Shown here: piece after piece, positions 1-11,767 of the stretch
How the letters are laid out: each line of letters starts with the position of its first letter
Numbering within the stretch: the first letter of the stretch is position 1
Assembly (NCBI GenBank): GCA_904066235.2
Contig: CAJFCV020000001.1
Span: 2,542,001 to 2,606,000 of the forward strand
From: Bursaphelenchus xylophilus
Lineage: Eukaryota > Nematoda > Chromadorea > Rhabditida > Aphelenchoididae
DNA: 64,000 nucleotides
Direction of reading: 5' to 3'
Program-made: the position numbers and the translations under genes
Notes under the pieces: generated by a model
Databases searched by the model: none
What the model saw: the letters and a program-made list of their open reading frames with translations, nothing else
What the model was told of the DNA's origin: nothing

Positions 1-132
1 AGTCATATCTCGGTTATTCTTGTAAAGTTCACCCTCAAACTTTCAGAATTTAAAATAGAGTTCATGTAGGGACGCTATGAAAAATTTAAACACAATCCGA
101 CGTCATTCACCAAATTTCCGACCTTATTTTAG

Positions 133-309
133 GTAGTCCCTTGCACAAGATCGAAAATCCCTCTGGCCCCGCGAAGATCGGAAATCCCCGACGTTCGAGT
201 TTATAAACCGCAAAGCCAGAGGATTTCACGGGATTTGACACAAAGAACGGAAGAGTTCCCACTCGTTCCATCCGTTTATTTGCACATTTCGCAGGCCAGG
301 ATTGAGTAA
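133..309 (+). CDS. possible C-terminal exon of an unknown gene (very weak)
   Basis: A TTTTAG acceptor at 127-132 is followed by 58 open codons ending in TAA at 307-309, in a stretch somewhat richer in GC than its surroundings. The predicted peptide is Arg/Ser/Pro-rich and matches no family I recognise. Upstream exons would lie outside the window. It may be chance; a second frame from the same acceptor is open for about 23 codons only. Confidence 0.15.
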   Translation, partial: VVPCTRSKIPLAPRRSEIPDVRVYKPQSQRISRDLTQRTEEFPLVPSVYLHISQARIE

Positions 310-1560
310 TCAACAAGTTAGAGAGCCCTTGACCAACAAAACTTTGAGCCAATTGACCCGGCAGATCATAAAGGTCTAGCCGAAAGCACATACGCCGTTT
401 TTTGTCGCATTACGACTTTTGATCGGGGGGATTTTTGAGACGTTCTTTTGGGGGAATGTTATACTTGGCGGATGGATTTTTAAAAGTTCGAAAATTTTTA
501 TTTTTGAGGAGCTGAAAAGAGGGAGGGTTGTATAGAATGAGTTGAAAACTTAAGAAAGGCTCTAAAAATTAGGAAGATCACCAAAATTTAGGTATTAGAA
601 CAAGCTTTCATTTAGATGTCTAAATTAATATAAAAAATATTTTGTAGTGTAACATAATCTACACGATTTAATAGTCATCCATTTTGACCTTCGAGGACTC
701 TCGCTGATCAAATTGCCCATTTCGAATTAAAATTAGGTAACAAAAAATCGCCGCACGGTGCAATTCAATATGCACTTTTTTCAGCAAAATTTTTCGAACT
801 GTCTGAGTTAATACTTCAAAATGGAAGTTCTCAACGCTCTTATCTATCAAACAGCCATCAGATATTTGAATAAAAAACGGCTTGAACGACCAAAAATTGA
901 AATTTTTATACATATTGCATTATAAACCAGTGTTTTAGTAAATTTCCCACAAAATTCTCAAATTTTCCAGCTCCTCAGACTATATAATAATCCAACAGAC
1001 ATGTCAAGACCATCAATATTCAAAATGAACCTCAAAATCGAACTTACCAGCCGATGCGACCGCGCTGTTGGCCAATCTTCTTGATGGGCCTTCATCGCCG
1101 GATGAATCCCGCCGCCCGAAACGGAATCGTGACATCTTTACGGCCGGAATCGATTGTTATCACTTTGTCCGAACGTTTTCGGAACAGGTGGGCGTTTTGC
1201 AAAAAACGAATAAACGAAATAAACAGAATGCCAAGAAATTTTGGCATTGCAATTTTTCGTGGTGAAGCCCGAATATTTTGCGTAAAAACTTGTCAAATTG
1301 AAAATAAAGTCGTACAACCTTTCATTCGGTGGCTTTACACCCATTACATTTCAATCTGTTATCTTTTAGAACCCTTCGTCCATCTTCCTTATACTATCCA
1401 TGACCCAATCCCCAAAAAATCAAATTTTTACCCAACAAAATTGTCAAATGTAAGTCCTTCTATCAATATTCATTAATTTACAGTGTCATAGTCGTAAACA
1501 AAATAAAAAGACATTCATAAACATTTTCATTCCGAGTGTTTTTACAATAATTTCGACGTT
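310..1560. other. intergenic, nothing recognised
   Basis: AT-rich sequence downstream of the kinase gene. Short open frames here show no conserved motif. A small palindrome (AATGCCAAGA / TTTTGGCATT) lies at about 1226-1250; similar AATGCCAA/TTGGCATT hairpins recur near 50550 and 54570. Confidence 0.5.
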
Positions 1561-4400
1561 TTACTGCGGCTGTTCCGCTGAGGGCTGTTCGGCGGAAGAG
1601 GGCTGGCGAGTGGGTTCGATGTGCGAGGGGATGAGGATCCGGTTCAGTTCGGGTTGGATCTGCAGTTCCTGCGGCGTGAATTCAAACAGTGGAGGCAGTT
1701 CTCGGCCGTTCGGGAGGCGGGTCCCGGGCTGGCGGAGTTCGTCGAAGAAGTTGTGAGCGCATGCTTGCAGAGGAGTGAGCCGGCCTTCCGGATTGTAGTC
1801 CAGCAGTTTGGAGACGAGGTCCACAACCTCCGACGGGGCTCCCGGTCGGAGGATGCGGCTCCATGGGTGGGCGCGAATTGCGGGGAATCGGAATTCACGG
1901 TAATGGGGGTTCATTTGCTGGATCTGCTCTCGGGTGGGGGTGCCTAATACCTGAAAAGAGTCGAAGTGATATTTAGAATCAATGACTGGACTCTTCAACA
2001 TTCCAAATCTTATTTCAAGACCTTTTTGTAATTTTAGGTAACAAAAATTCGAAAAATCTGACAATTCTGGACAAAGTCTCCTCCACCACCTCATAATACC
2101 TCCCTGATCTTCTACCTAAAATCGAAAACAACAAAAGCAATAAAAAACATACTTTAATAATCTCAACGAGTTGATCCACACCCGAATCGCCCGGGAACAC
2201 CGGTCGAGATATGATGAGTTCGGCCAAAACAGTGCCCGCCGACCACACGTCGATGCTGTTAGTGTAATGCGTGGAGCCGAAGATGAGTTCGGGTGCTCGG
2301 TAGTACCTTGAGCAAATATATGAGACATTGGCTTCGCCGCGGATCAGATACTTCGCCGATCCGAAATCACAAAGTTTGAGGACCGCCGACTCGGGATCGA
2401 TCAGCAGGTTCTGGGGTTTAATGTCACGATGACAGACGCCGATCGAATGGATGTAGGCAAGGGCGCGGAATAACTGAAATTTTTCGGTTTGAAAATCGAT
2501 GTTAACCATGATGGATAATTTAGTAAAAACATCTCCAAAATCACTAAATCGCTTTACAAAAAATTACTCCAAGCCTCAATAAAAAATTTCGAGCCAAAAT
2601 CAACCACTAAACTTCCAACAATCTCCGTAAAAACCATTTTATCCACTTTTAATACCTAAAATTACATCCACCATGTCAAAATTCTCACCTGATACGAGTA
2701 AACTCTGACTAGAGTCATTGGAATGTGTTGCATTTGTCGAGTGTAATGCCGGGTGAGGCGGTAGATCGTCTGCGGCATGTATTCGAGGACCAGATTTAGG
2801 TAGACCTTGTTCTGATCGCGATCCTGATTATGATAGAAAAAGTAGTCGAGTTTGACGACATTCTGATGATCCAGTCGGCGCATGATTTGAAGCTCGCGAT
2901 TCTTGTAGCGATTGTCCTGCAGGACCTTCTTTATGGCCAACTTCTCACCGGATTCCGTTCTCGCTACGTAGACCTAAAACAAGGTAAATTAAGGTCAAAA
3001 CTCCAAAACCGAATCAAAATTTCTATCAAGAATCGGCCTACAAACCTTAACTCAAAAGAAAACATCAATTAATTCAACAAACTGACAAAAAATTTTTTTT
3101 TTTTTTTTAATTTCTTCAAAGCTGCCTAAATCAATATATAAACCTCTTCCTTACCCATCCAAAAGACCCATTTCCATGTATTTTAATGTCGAATAATCGC
3201 AATTGAATCCTCCGTTCGGGCCGTGTATTCGTGGCGACGGCGAAGGCGGCTTCGGCACGGACTGATCCATATTGCGGGAAGAGGGAAGGACCCGTCTCGA
3301 CGGGGATTGGTATTGCGGGTGGGGGGTCGGCCTGGTTGGCCGACGAGGAGGTGGCCGTCGTTGAGGAAGTGCCGGCGGTCACCGTTCCGTTCTGACCCTG
3401 GAATTGAGGTGAAATTAAATTCACTTAATTAGGTAATGGGTTCAAAAATCTCCCCTTACACTCTCATAGTCAAAAATAGACCACAAAGCTTTCCTGGTCT
3501 ATGGAAAGAGGTTGTGGACAAAGAAAGGGCAAGAGGAGGCTTAAAATTCAAGGATGGACAAGTTGAGCCGACAATTCCCAGACATTCTCACCGTCTCCGG
3601 ACCTGTTCTAGACGACAAAAAAAACGAAAAAGAGATCAGAAGGTTGCAGGGATGCTATCAAAAAGTATCAGAAAGACAGACAAAGAATGTTGGTCAAGAA
3701 AAGAAAAATTCAGGTTTTAATCGCGGATAAACTCCTTCGCTCTTAATAACCAACAATCTCCTGTCTCTATGATACTTTTCGATACAAAATCGACTCCTTC
3801 TGATCACTTTTTCGGTATTTTTGTCGGCTAGAACAAGTCCAGGGACGGTAAAAACCTCTAGTGAATTTTCGGCTCGACTACAGTGGGGGAACTGATCCAG
3901 TGGCAAACAACGTACCACGTCGCATCCGGGAAGTATCAAAAATCTGGCAAAATGCTTCCCTCTCCAAGTGAAAACTTCGTTTTGAAAGGCGCCCTCTTCC
4001 TCACAAAAAGAGCGGGCGCGCTTTTGAAATCTGAGTTTTTCACTTGGAGAGGGAGGTATTTTGCCACATTTTTCGATACTTCCTGGTTGCAAAATGGTAC
4101 GTTTTTTGCCACTGGATCAGGTCCGTCACTGTAGTTCATCCTTATTTTTTTTCTCCCTTTGCCTTACTTTATCCACAACCTCTTTCCAGAGACCAAATAT
4201 TACTCAAAGCAGGTCTTTAATTCCCTCCAAATAGCGCGGTAACAAATACCTATTCCGGATTTCCTTATCCTTAACTTTCTCCCACAAAAAAAACTTTGTT
4301 CCCCTCTTACCTCTGTGCCCGCCGACTCCGTGGAGACGTCATTGCTGGGAGGGGGTGCCTGCGACGGTCCCTCACCGTCCGGTGGGTTGGAGCCGGGCAT
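1561..4400 (-). CDS. gsk-3: glycogen synthase kinase 3 (Ser/Thr kinase), five exons
   Basis: Joined as complement of 1561-1950, 2153-2473, 2689-2973, 3155-3397 and 4311-4400, all introns in phase 0, giving 442 residues, near the usual size of the family. The order is a low-complexity Ser/Thr/Pro/Ala-rich N-terminus (about 95 residues), the glycine loop GNGSFG, the catalytic lysine in [16 protein letters not shown], the HRD loop (CHRDIKPQN), DFG in LCDFGSAK, the activation-loop tyrosine in [27 protein letters not shown], then LGTPTREQI and the C-lobe. Arg of NRELQ, Arg of HRD and Lys of GSAK, which in GSK-3 bind the priming phosphate of substrates, are all present. Known role: a cytosolic kinase in Wnt/beta-catenin and early-embryo signalling. 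Start is the ATG at 4398-4400, read through a GAG|GTAAGA donor. The residue after GNGSFG is Trp where Val is usual. The first intron (913 bp) contains a Tc1-type MITE. Confidence 0.95.
3881..4131. mobile_element. MITE family A, CAGTG ends, TA target duplication
   Basis: A 251-bp palindromic element in the first GSK-3 intron. The ends start CAGTG and carry a GATCCAGTGGCAAA block, and it is flanked by TA on both sides, as for Tc1/mariner-type insertions. It has no coding capacity. Confidence 0.85.
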
Positions 4401-5113
4401 CGGCCGGCTGTTTCCGCTCGCTCAGTGCGTTTTCGCAGCGCTGCTGTTGAGAACAACAACAACCAAAAAAGTAGAGGTGTGGGGCCGTTGAGAAGATTCT
4501 TGCGGGTTTCGGCCGTACGATTCAAAACGCGACGGGCCGCTCAGGCTAGAATGAAAACTTAAAATAAAACCCTGTTTTTCGAAAGCGCTGAACTCAAAAA
4601 AGTGTAAAACACCGTCGAAAAAAACAATAATGAAACTGTAAAACATTAAAGATCATAAGCCAACTCCCCGAAAAAAACCACTGACATGTTACGGCTCTCA
4701 CTTTTGCCTGTATATACGTCAGAGAACCTCGCGAAACTCCAGATTAATTCAAAAAGTCGGTGTAAAAGTTAAAAAAATCCAGAGGTAGGGCCGGAGAGTC
4801 GGCGCCGTAAGAGGATTATCACCGTTTATGGCTAGAAAAAACCCGCTAAAGGCCGTGCCAAAAAAAATCCGTGGAAGAGATGAGGCTCAAAAAGTAGCAT
4901 TAGACGCGCAGAATGAGCGGAAATGGGCGCCGAGGGGACGGATAACTTATATCTTTGCTGTAAACAGCACGCATATGGAGTTTATATCACTGATAACCAC
5001 CTCAACAACTGAAAAAATCAAAAAACAGCTGATTTTTTTTCCGAAACACTGGCAAGACACTATTTTTTGCCCTTATTTTACATAAACTTTTTACATGCAT
5101 AATAATGGAGGTA

Positions 5114-5462
5114 AGTGCATCTGTTTCGGACAGATTTAGTCGGGTTTAGCGGTGTAATCTGGTATTGTAGGGCTGGCACAGCAATTTTCCGATATTCGAT
5201 GAGGATTCATCAGTCTGTCGGGAAAATAATGAGCACTCTGTCGCATAGAAAATCGCATCTCCGAAGTGAAAAGCCAATTGACTTTGCCGCGACATGATTC
5301 ACCTTCTCGGCTGCGATGCGATTTTCTCTGCGACAGAGTGCTCATTATTTTCCCGACAGACCGATACATCCCCATCCAATATCGGGAAATTGCAATCCCA
5401 GCCCTACAATACCAGATTATACCGCTAAACCCGACTAAATCTGTCCGAAACAGATGCCCCCC
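5114..5462. repeat. palindromic element with a family B MITE at its centre
   Basis: Arms 5114-5207 and 5366-5462 are inverted copies of each other (CATCTGTTTCGGACAGATTT and complement, then TCTGGTATTGTAGGGCTGG). Between them sits a family B MITE at 5210-5364 with ends TCAGTCTGTCGGG / CCCGACAGACCGA. Confidence 0.8.
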
Positions 5463-6854
5463 ATGATATCAGCGAAAGACAAGAGGACAAGACCTTTCGA
5501 TGGCCAGAACTCCCTCAAATTGATGCACTAACAAAAGGAATCCTTTTCTGGGCCTGCGGGCTAAAAATAATACCAGCGAACTCTTAATTCCACCAGTAAA
5601 TGGCATGCAACTACAGCTGGGACTATCTAATTACTCGCGTAAAAAATGTTTCACCAGCAGGAAAGCAAAATTACAAGTAATTGGGTGGCCGTATACAGAG
5701 AGTGGCTATAATTCGAAACTTCAATGTTTACAAATCAAACTTCCTCTCTTTATCGTCCACATGTTTCGCTTCGGTTATCAGAAACCTTGTTGAAGCGAGG
5801 GAAAAACTCAAAGTCTAAAATTTTCGTGTTTCTACCGAGGAGGCAATTTAGCCATTAGTCAGCGTGGAAATAAATGGCTCTTGATTGAGCAAAGACTGCA
5901 GCTGTAAATCAAGAATGGAATTTTTATGGATAAAATGACCATTTTTTGCTTCACAAAAAAAAGCTCTCACAGCCATCAAAAGTCTGGAAATGCCGCAGCT
6001 CCCCCAAAAAAAATCAAACCCCGTCGAAACGCAAAAACAAGAACATTAGAAGCCGCCCCAAGAATAAATATGGCCTGAATTGGGGCCCAAAAAAAGCCCT
6101 GCGGCTGCAAGCAGAGGAGAAGGCGAACGATGAGGAGGAGGAAAGAGAGCGGAGAGTTTGGCTGGGTCCAAAAAGGCAGACTCAACATTTTGTGGAAGCC
6201 AAAAACGACCCAAAGCATTTGTACATTATACTCTCAATCTGCGAACACCAATCTTTGGATGGAACGGCGTTCTCAGCAAAAATAACATCAGAATTAAATA
6301 AAAAAAGCGTCTTTTCCTTTTCGGGCTTCATCTTCGTCACTTAAAAACAGGGGAATCACGTAAGAAAACGCGGCGGGGACCGCACTTTTGTTTATCAAAA
6401 ACCATCACAAGGTAATTTGTTTCCCGAATTTACACTGGACTTACATCAACATAACCATGACGTATTTCCCTCAATATACGACTACATCGGATGAAGCAGA
6501 GTCCGAAAAACGCTTGCGAAGAAACAACTGGCAATAAACGAAGTCCAACAATCTTCGAACGCCGGAAATAAAATAAAACAAAGGATAAACATGAAAGATT
6601 AAAACGGCTTCTTTATTATCCTTGACAAGGAGTTCCAAGAGGGCAGAATTCGCCGAACTTTTTTATACCCAAGTTAGAAAACAGGCTTCAAAAACATGTG
6701 GGCCCGTACTTACAAGTATTTCCGAGATAAAGATTAATTTTGATAGAAAGAGGACATCAAAAAAGTGCTTTGAAGTCGCAATTTTCTTATGAAATCGAGA
6801 TTTCCGAACTTTTCCCACAAAAATTCATTCTTCGTTCCGCAAAAAATACCCGGA

Positions 6855-6917
6855 TTAAGCTTAACCAACTCCAAGAAACAATTAGAAACATTGTTTCTTG
6901 GGGTTGGTTAAGCTTAA
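6855..6917. other. 63-nt hairpin with a 28-bp stem
   Basis: Arms 6855-6882 and 6890-6917 pair over 28 bases with one G-T mismatch, around a 7-base loop (TAGAAAC). It could be a precursor-like hairpin RNA or the remnant of a foldback element. No neighbouring gene explains it. Confidence 0.5.
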
Positions 6918-8658
6918 AGCCTTCAAATATCACCGCCAGACGTATTCGGCTACCCCTACAAGGACGAAACCAACAAGTTGTAAATTAACATCCAACTTTC
7001 CGGAAAATCTCACTTTTTCCTCTCGGCCAGAAGACCAGAGCGCCGAAAAAAATGTAGTGGTGTTGGAGGGGAAAAAAGCCAGAAGCCCTGAGGCGTGAGC
7101 ACGCCGAGGACGGAAGGAACAGGACAAGAGGAGGGAAAACACAGCGCGGCCGAACCCGGCTTTCGATACCTTCATTTGGAGGCCGCGAGATGGGGGAGAA
7201 AAGTCCGTGCATCGTCGGCCGCCCGCCGTCCACCGAAACGACGACACGAAACACAAGAGTTTGGCCGTAAAACCAGCGGCGGCATCTTCGTCTCATTCCA
7301 TTTACATCTTACACTAGGGCGGATAAAAGTACTAGATGAGGCCAACGCCCTTGAGCCCCACTTTGGCGGATATCATGGAGGGGGGCCCGGAGAATATTTG
7401 ATGACGGCGGGCGGCGGTCGACGACGTTCGGAAGCCATAAATGTCATTTTTTACGGATTTAGGGTAGGGATTCCCGGTAGGTGGGAGTTTTGGGATAGAA
7501 ATAGAAGATCCCAAGAGCAATCGACGAAAACTATGACAAGGAGAGAGCAATATGGCAAGAGGGTACCAAAAACAACGTTTTTTTAAATCGAGGAAAGCAG
7601 AATATAAACTCCAGAAGTAACACAAGAAATCTCCGTATAAACGTTAGAACCGACCAAAAATCCATGAAAACGACGATATCAAAGCAACAGACCACCTCCA
7701 CCAACCCTGAATAGCGCTCTAATCCACCAAGTATGAAACAAAGATGGCTCCCGTAAGGTTAAAAATAGTTCGGAAAGCCGATTAAAACCTCGTTTCAAAG
7801 TTATTTTGAGCCTTGTTTACTATCAATACAAGTAAAAGACAACTCGAGTTTGTGTGCATCAAGAATCATTCACAGTTTCATCGGCAAATGTCGACCAAAA
7901 ATAATTAAAACCAAGCCTTCGAACAGTCTCAAACAGAAGTTCGTTTTTGCCAGGGTGCAAAGAGACAAAACCAACACAAAAAGAACAAAAAATTCCCTTT
8001 TTGGAAACTGCCTCCCGTCCATTGACCCGCCAACCACGTGAGAAAACACAAAAATTCTTCAAAAATTTGATCGCAACTATCAAAACAAAACATTACTTGA
8101 AAGAAAATAGAAAAGACCTTTTTTTCCAGTGTAAACCGGAGCTAAACGGGGAAATATTTCAATATCAAACTTATAGTTAAAGGCTAAATCCGTGGTACCG
8201 TCAAAAAAATCCAAGAATTTGATATTAACTTAGACTAAAGCAATATGAACCAAATTGATCAAAAGTTTTCAAAAAACCACGTTTCTCGCGGAAAAAAAAA
8301 ACAAAAAGAATGGGAAAACAAGTGTCCAGCTGATCACAGGATTGACCCTCGCCAACTGCCGACTTCCCGACGGCCAACCCCGGCTTGAATATTAAACTAC
8401 CCCGAAAAATAGTTCAATAGTTCTTAGATCGATCTAAAAATTGAAAGCAAACAATCAAAAACTCCTGACCTTTACCAAGACATCTTTTTTTCCTCGGCAA
8501 CAGTTCCGACGCGTACGCGCGCGTGAAAAAAAGCGAGAAAATGGCGAAAATTATTTTTCTTTGCGTTCCGTTCGCGTTTCAAATTTTTCGTGGTGGGACG
8601 TAGGGAATTGTTCCGTGCTTATGGAAAAATAACAAACAACTTTTGTAAACAACAGGAA

Positions 8659-10108
8659 ATGATAAAGAAACTAGTCGATCAGCCGTTAGTTACCCATATC
8701 AACGTCCGCGAGTTTGGTTACAAGAAGATGCCGAGCAAATTGAAATTTCTGGGGTAAGTGTAATGTGATTAATTTTTTATTTCGAATTTAGACAACAAGA
8801 GGCGATCAACATTGACCAAGAGCTGTTTAATGACTATGGCTTCAGTGTAGATCAGCTAATGGAGTTGGCTGGGTTGAGCTGTGCACAGGCGGTTCATCAG
8901 ACTTACGAGAAAGGTATGTGTTCATGGAGAATGTTATTTATTGGTGTTTAGGCCCCATTCTGGTACTAGCTGGTCCTGGCAATAATGGTGGAGATGGCCT
9001 GGTCTGTGCTCGACATTTGAGTCTGTTTGTGAGTTTTATTTTTGGATTTTTTGGATTTAGGTAACAAAGAAAATTTTGGTATAAAATAAGTCTAAACATA
9101 TACGAAAGCTTGCGGGACCCCAGTGCAGTCATGACTTTTTCAATTTCACAGCCGAAATGCGTAGTGCGGAACGCGTGCGACAAAAAACTCTCTTTTGAAA
9201 AGGCGTAGTAGTAGAAGTACGCTTCTTCTGGCGAAGCTAGCGTTGTTGAATTTCCGTCGGAATTCGGCATTTGCAGTGGCGGACCTGATCCAATGGCGAA
9301 AAACGTACTATTTTGCGTCCGGGAAGTATCAAAAAGTGTGGCAAAATGCCTCCCTCTGCAAGTGAAAACACTCCGGTTTGAAGGGCTTGCATTTTCCCTC
9401 ACAAAAAGAGCGGGTGCGCTTTTGAAATCGGAGTTTTTTTTCAATTGGAAAGGGAGGTATTTTGCTACATTCTTTGTTACTTCCCGGATGCAAAGTGGTA
9501 CGTTTTTTGCCACTTTTCAGGTCCGTCACTGTATATGTATTAAACTTCTGACTAATATTTGCGTGTCCCATAAGTCAGTGAAATGTGTTTCAAAACATTT
9601 TCGAGAGTGCATTTCATCTATTTATTATTGTATTTTCTGTTTTTAGGGCTTTCAACCAACAATTTTGTACCCAAAACCTTCAAAGTCGCAGCTGATGCAG
9701 AACCTGGTCAAACAAACAACTCTGATGGACATCCCATACATCGACCATGTTCCAGAAGAAGTCGATTCGGTCTATAAAGTGATAGTCGACGCGTTTTTCG
9801 GCTTCTCCTTCAGGCCTCCGCTTCGTGAGCCTTTCAATCAGATTTTGGACAAAATTTCAAAATGTCGAACCCCAATATTTTCAATTGATATCCCGTCTGG
9901 CTGGAATGTCGAGACTGGACCTCCGGAAGATGGCACGCCAAAAATTTTGCCACATTCGTTGATCTCCTTAACAGCTCCAAAGAAATGCGCCGAACATTTT
10001 AGTGGGATCCACTTTTTGGGCGGACGATTTGTACCACGAGCGTTGGAAGATAAATATGAACTTAATTTGCCTGAATATCCGGGTTCTCAGGGATTTCTGA
10101 GGCTGTGA
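8659..10108 (+). CDS. NAXE: NAD(P)H-hydrate epimerase (YjeF N-terminal domain), four exons
   Basis: Joined as 8659-8753, 8792-8913, 8952-9028 and 9647-10108, giving 251 residues. Known activity: epimerises the R form of hydrated NAD(P)H so that the dehydratase partner (NAXD) can repair it; usually mitochondrial or cytosolic. Diagnostic blocks in order are [38 protein letters not shown] (the nucleotide-binding loop), [29 protein letters not shown] and FLGGRFVP near the C-terminus. Introns 1 and 2 are 38 bp each; intron 3 (618 bp) carries a family A MITE. The start is the first in-frame ATG; AACAACAG three bases upstream could be a trans-splice acceptor. No clear mitochondrial presequence is visible. 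All expected conserved blocks are present and no break is seen. Confidence 0.95.
9274..9531. mobile_element. MITE family A in NAXE intron 3
   Basis: A palindromic copy with CAGTGGCGGACC at the left end and GGTCCGTCACTG at the right. The right flank is TA; the left flank has diverged to TG. It accounts for most of the length of an otherwise short intron. Confidence 0.85.
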
Positions 10109-10664
10109 GGTAAGGTATTTTGAGGTTATACTGTGTAAATAATATTGAATTGTGTAGTTCTGTGAAGTTTTGTATATTACTCATGGATTGTAGATTATTA
10201 AAATATTCACCGGTGAATTTTTTGTGGTATTGTGGAAGAATAAAATTAAGAAAACTCAATTTTTTTACAATTCCGATCATGGTTAACACAAAAAAATATA
10301 ATTTTTTTGTCTGCCGTATCCAAAATCAAAAAGATTTTCGATATCTCAGTTTTGATCCTTCAATTTTAACGACACCTGCCTCCAATTTACAGCAAAGTTT
10401 TGTAAGGAAAAATCCAAAAATTTGAGTTCGCCATTTACTGAAATTATCCTTAATTTTAGGGTGAAATTTCGGAAAATTTTTAAAATTTTTTATGCGATTT
10501 TCGGTTTGAAAATTTACAGAATCTGTTGTAAGAGAAGTTCATAGCACTGTCACAAAAAATCAATTTTCTCCCGGCGGTATTCAAAAAGTTATAAGTGAAA
10601 ACTGTTTTTTGCCTGACCGACTCTCCTCATTTTCCGTACTCTCTCGAACGAAAATTTTTGAATA

Positions 10665-10965
10665 TTAGTCTGTCGGGAAAATAATGAGCGCACTTTTGCT
10701 GCGCCGATCGTGTCGCTGAGATGAAAGGCCGTTTGATTCACAACTAGAAGGCCAATGACGATGAGAACAACGAGATTTACTCCTCCAAAGTTTACCGTGA
10801 GGGTAAGTGAGCCATTTGTGCCGCATATCGATTCTTTGGGTCCCATTAGTCTGTCGCAAAGAATAATGATCAGTACGCCATCGCGTCGCTGAAGGAAAAA
10901 GTAATTTGATTTTGCCGCGACACAGTTCATACGACAGAGTTCTCATTATTTTCCCGACAAACCGA
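10665..10965. mobile_element. family B MITE, composite
   Basis: The left end (TTAGTCTGTCGGGAAAATAATG) and right end (CATTATTTTCCCGACA) bracket an interior that includes a second left end near 10846 and about 110 bp of unrelated sequence. This suggests an insertion or a rearranged pair of elements. Confidence 0.65.
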
Positions 10966-11420
10966 TATCTGATCAGGTTCTGCAATAAGGTGGATAAAAT
11001 TTTCAGAAATTGATGTTTGGCCTATGTAAAGGAAATTGGTGAGAATTTGAAAAAATTCGGAGTGGCAAAATTTTTTGGATCAGTCAAAAAATCGCTTGTA
11101 AGATTCCAAAAGCCCCCCGATTTTTACCGTATTCCCACCTCACCTTCTTCCTTCTTTCCAACTTTTAATCAATACAGCCTCTTCCAATTTGCAGCCCGTT
11201 GAGAATCCAATAAAAACATTTTCGATCGCATCGCGCATAAATTGCAAATGAATGGGCGAAATTGAAAACTCAAAAGACCGCAGCGAAAAACTTCAACGCC
11301 ACAATAAAACCCCAATTTGGTTGGGGGGAATGGGATTACGGTTGTTGTCTCCAGATCCGCATGTCATTACTGCGTTCCGGCGGCGTCTCCAGCCGTGAAT
11401 GTCGTCTTGGGGGCGAGCAG

Positions 11421-11469
11421 CCAATCAGCGACGCGCCAGCCGTCGGTTCGCTTCCTCCGCGCTGATTGG
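11421..11469. promoter_or_regulatory. inverted pair of CCAAT boxes
   Basis: CCAATCAGCG at 11421-11430 and its exact complement CGCTGATTGG at 11460-11469 lie 30 bp apart in GC-rich DNA, followed by CCACGCCC. CCAAT in this context is the known NF-Y site. It lies about 300 bp upstream of the first bHLH exon, so a promoter role is plausible but inferred. Confidence 0.4.
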
Positions 11470-11767
11470 CCACGCCCTCTTTTGGGTAATGAAGGGTTTG
11501 GCGGCGAAGAATATGGTGGGCGTGTCGCGTACGGATCGTCGTGGGGCTTTTGTAAATGTATGGTTGCGGCGTATAATCGGGGGCACAGAAGGCCTCTTCG
11601 TCTTGTTTTACACTGTCTTGTGCACATCTGCCCCGGAGTTCTTGACTTTCTACGGTACTAATTGGTTGATTAAGACGATTTGAACGGCTACAGTCAATTT
11701 TGAAGCATTATACTGGCTGAATATTGATCTATAGGTCATATAAAGCTTCTTTAATTACTTGTTTATC

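Larger units (their letters stand above)
4401..8658. other. intergenic between divergent GSK-3 and NAXE
   Basis: About 4.2 kb separating two divergently transcribed genes. It holds a nested palindrome (5114-5462), a long perfect hairpin (6855-6917) and a GC-richer patch (about 7000-7420). Open frames of up to 163 codons in this patch have biased composition but no recognisable domain, so I do not call genes. Confidence 0.5.
10109..11767. other. intergenic between NAXE and bHLH gene
   Basis: Contains a complex family B MITE (10665-10965) and a GC-rich stretch (about 11320-11620) with paired CCAAT boxes that may be the promoter of the bHLH gene. No further gene could be supported. Confidence 0.5.

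Noticed and set aside
5946..6344. 132-codon open frame
   Set aside because: Lys-rich low-complexity product with no family resemblance; likely chance in a purine-rich tract.
7095..7586. 163-codon open frame on the plus strand
   Set aside because: GC-rich stretch open in several frames on both strands, no domain, no splice signals that extend it.
10740..10850. Possible small membrane peptide on the minus strand (Val/Leu/Ile-rich)
   Set aside because: Lies inside a composite MITE with no start, promoter or splice context of its own.
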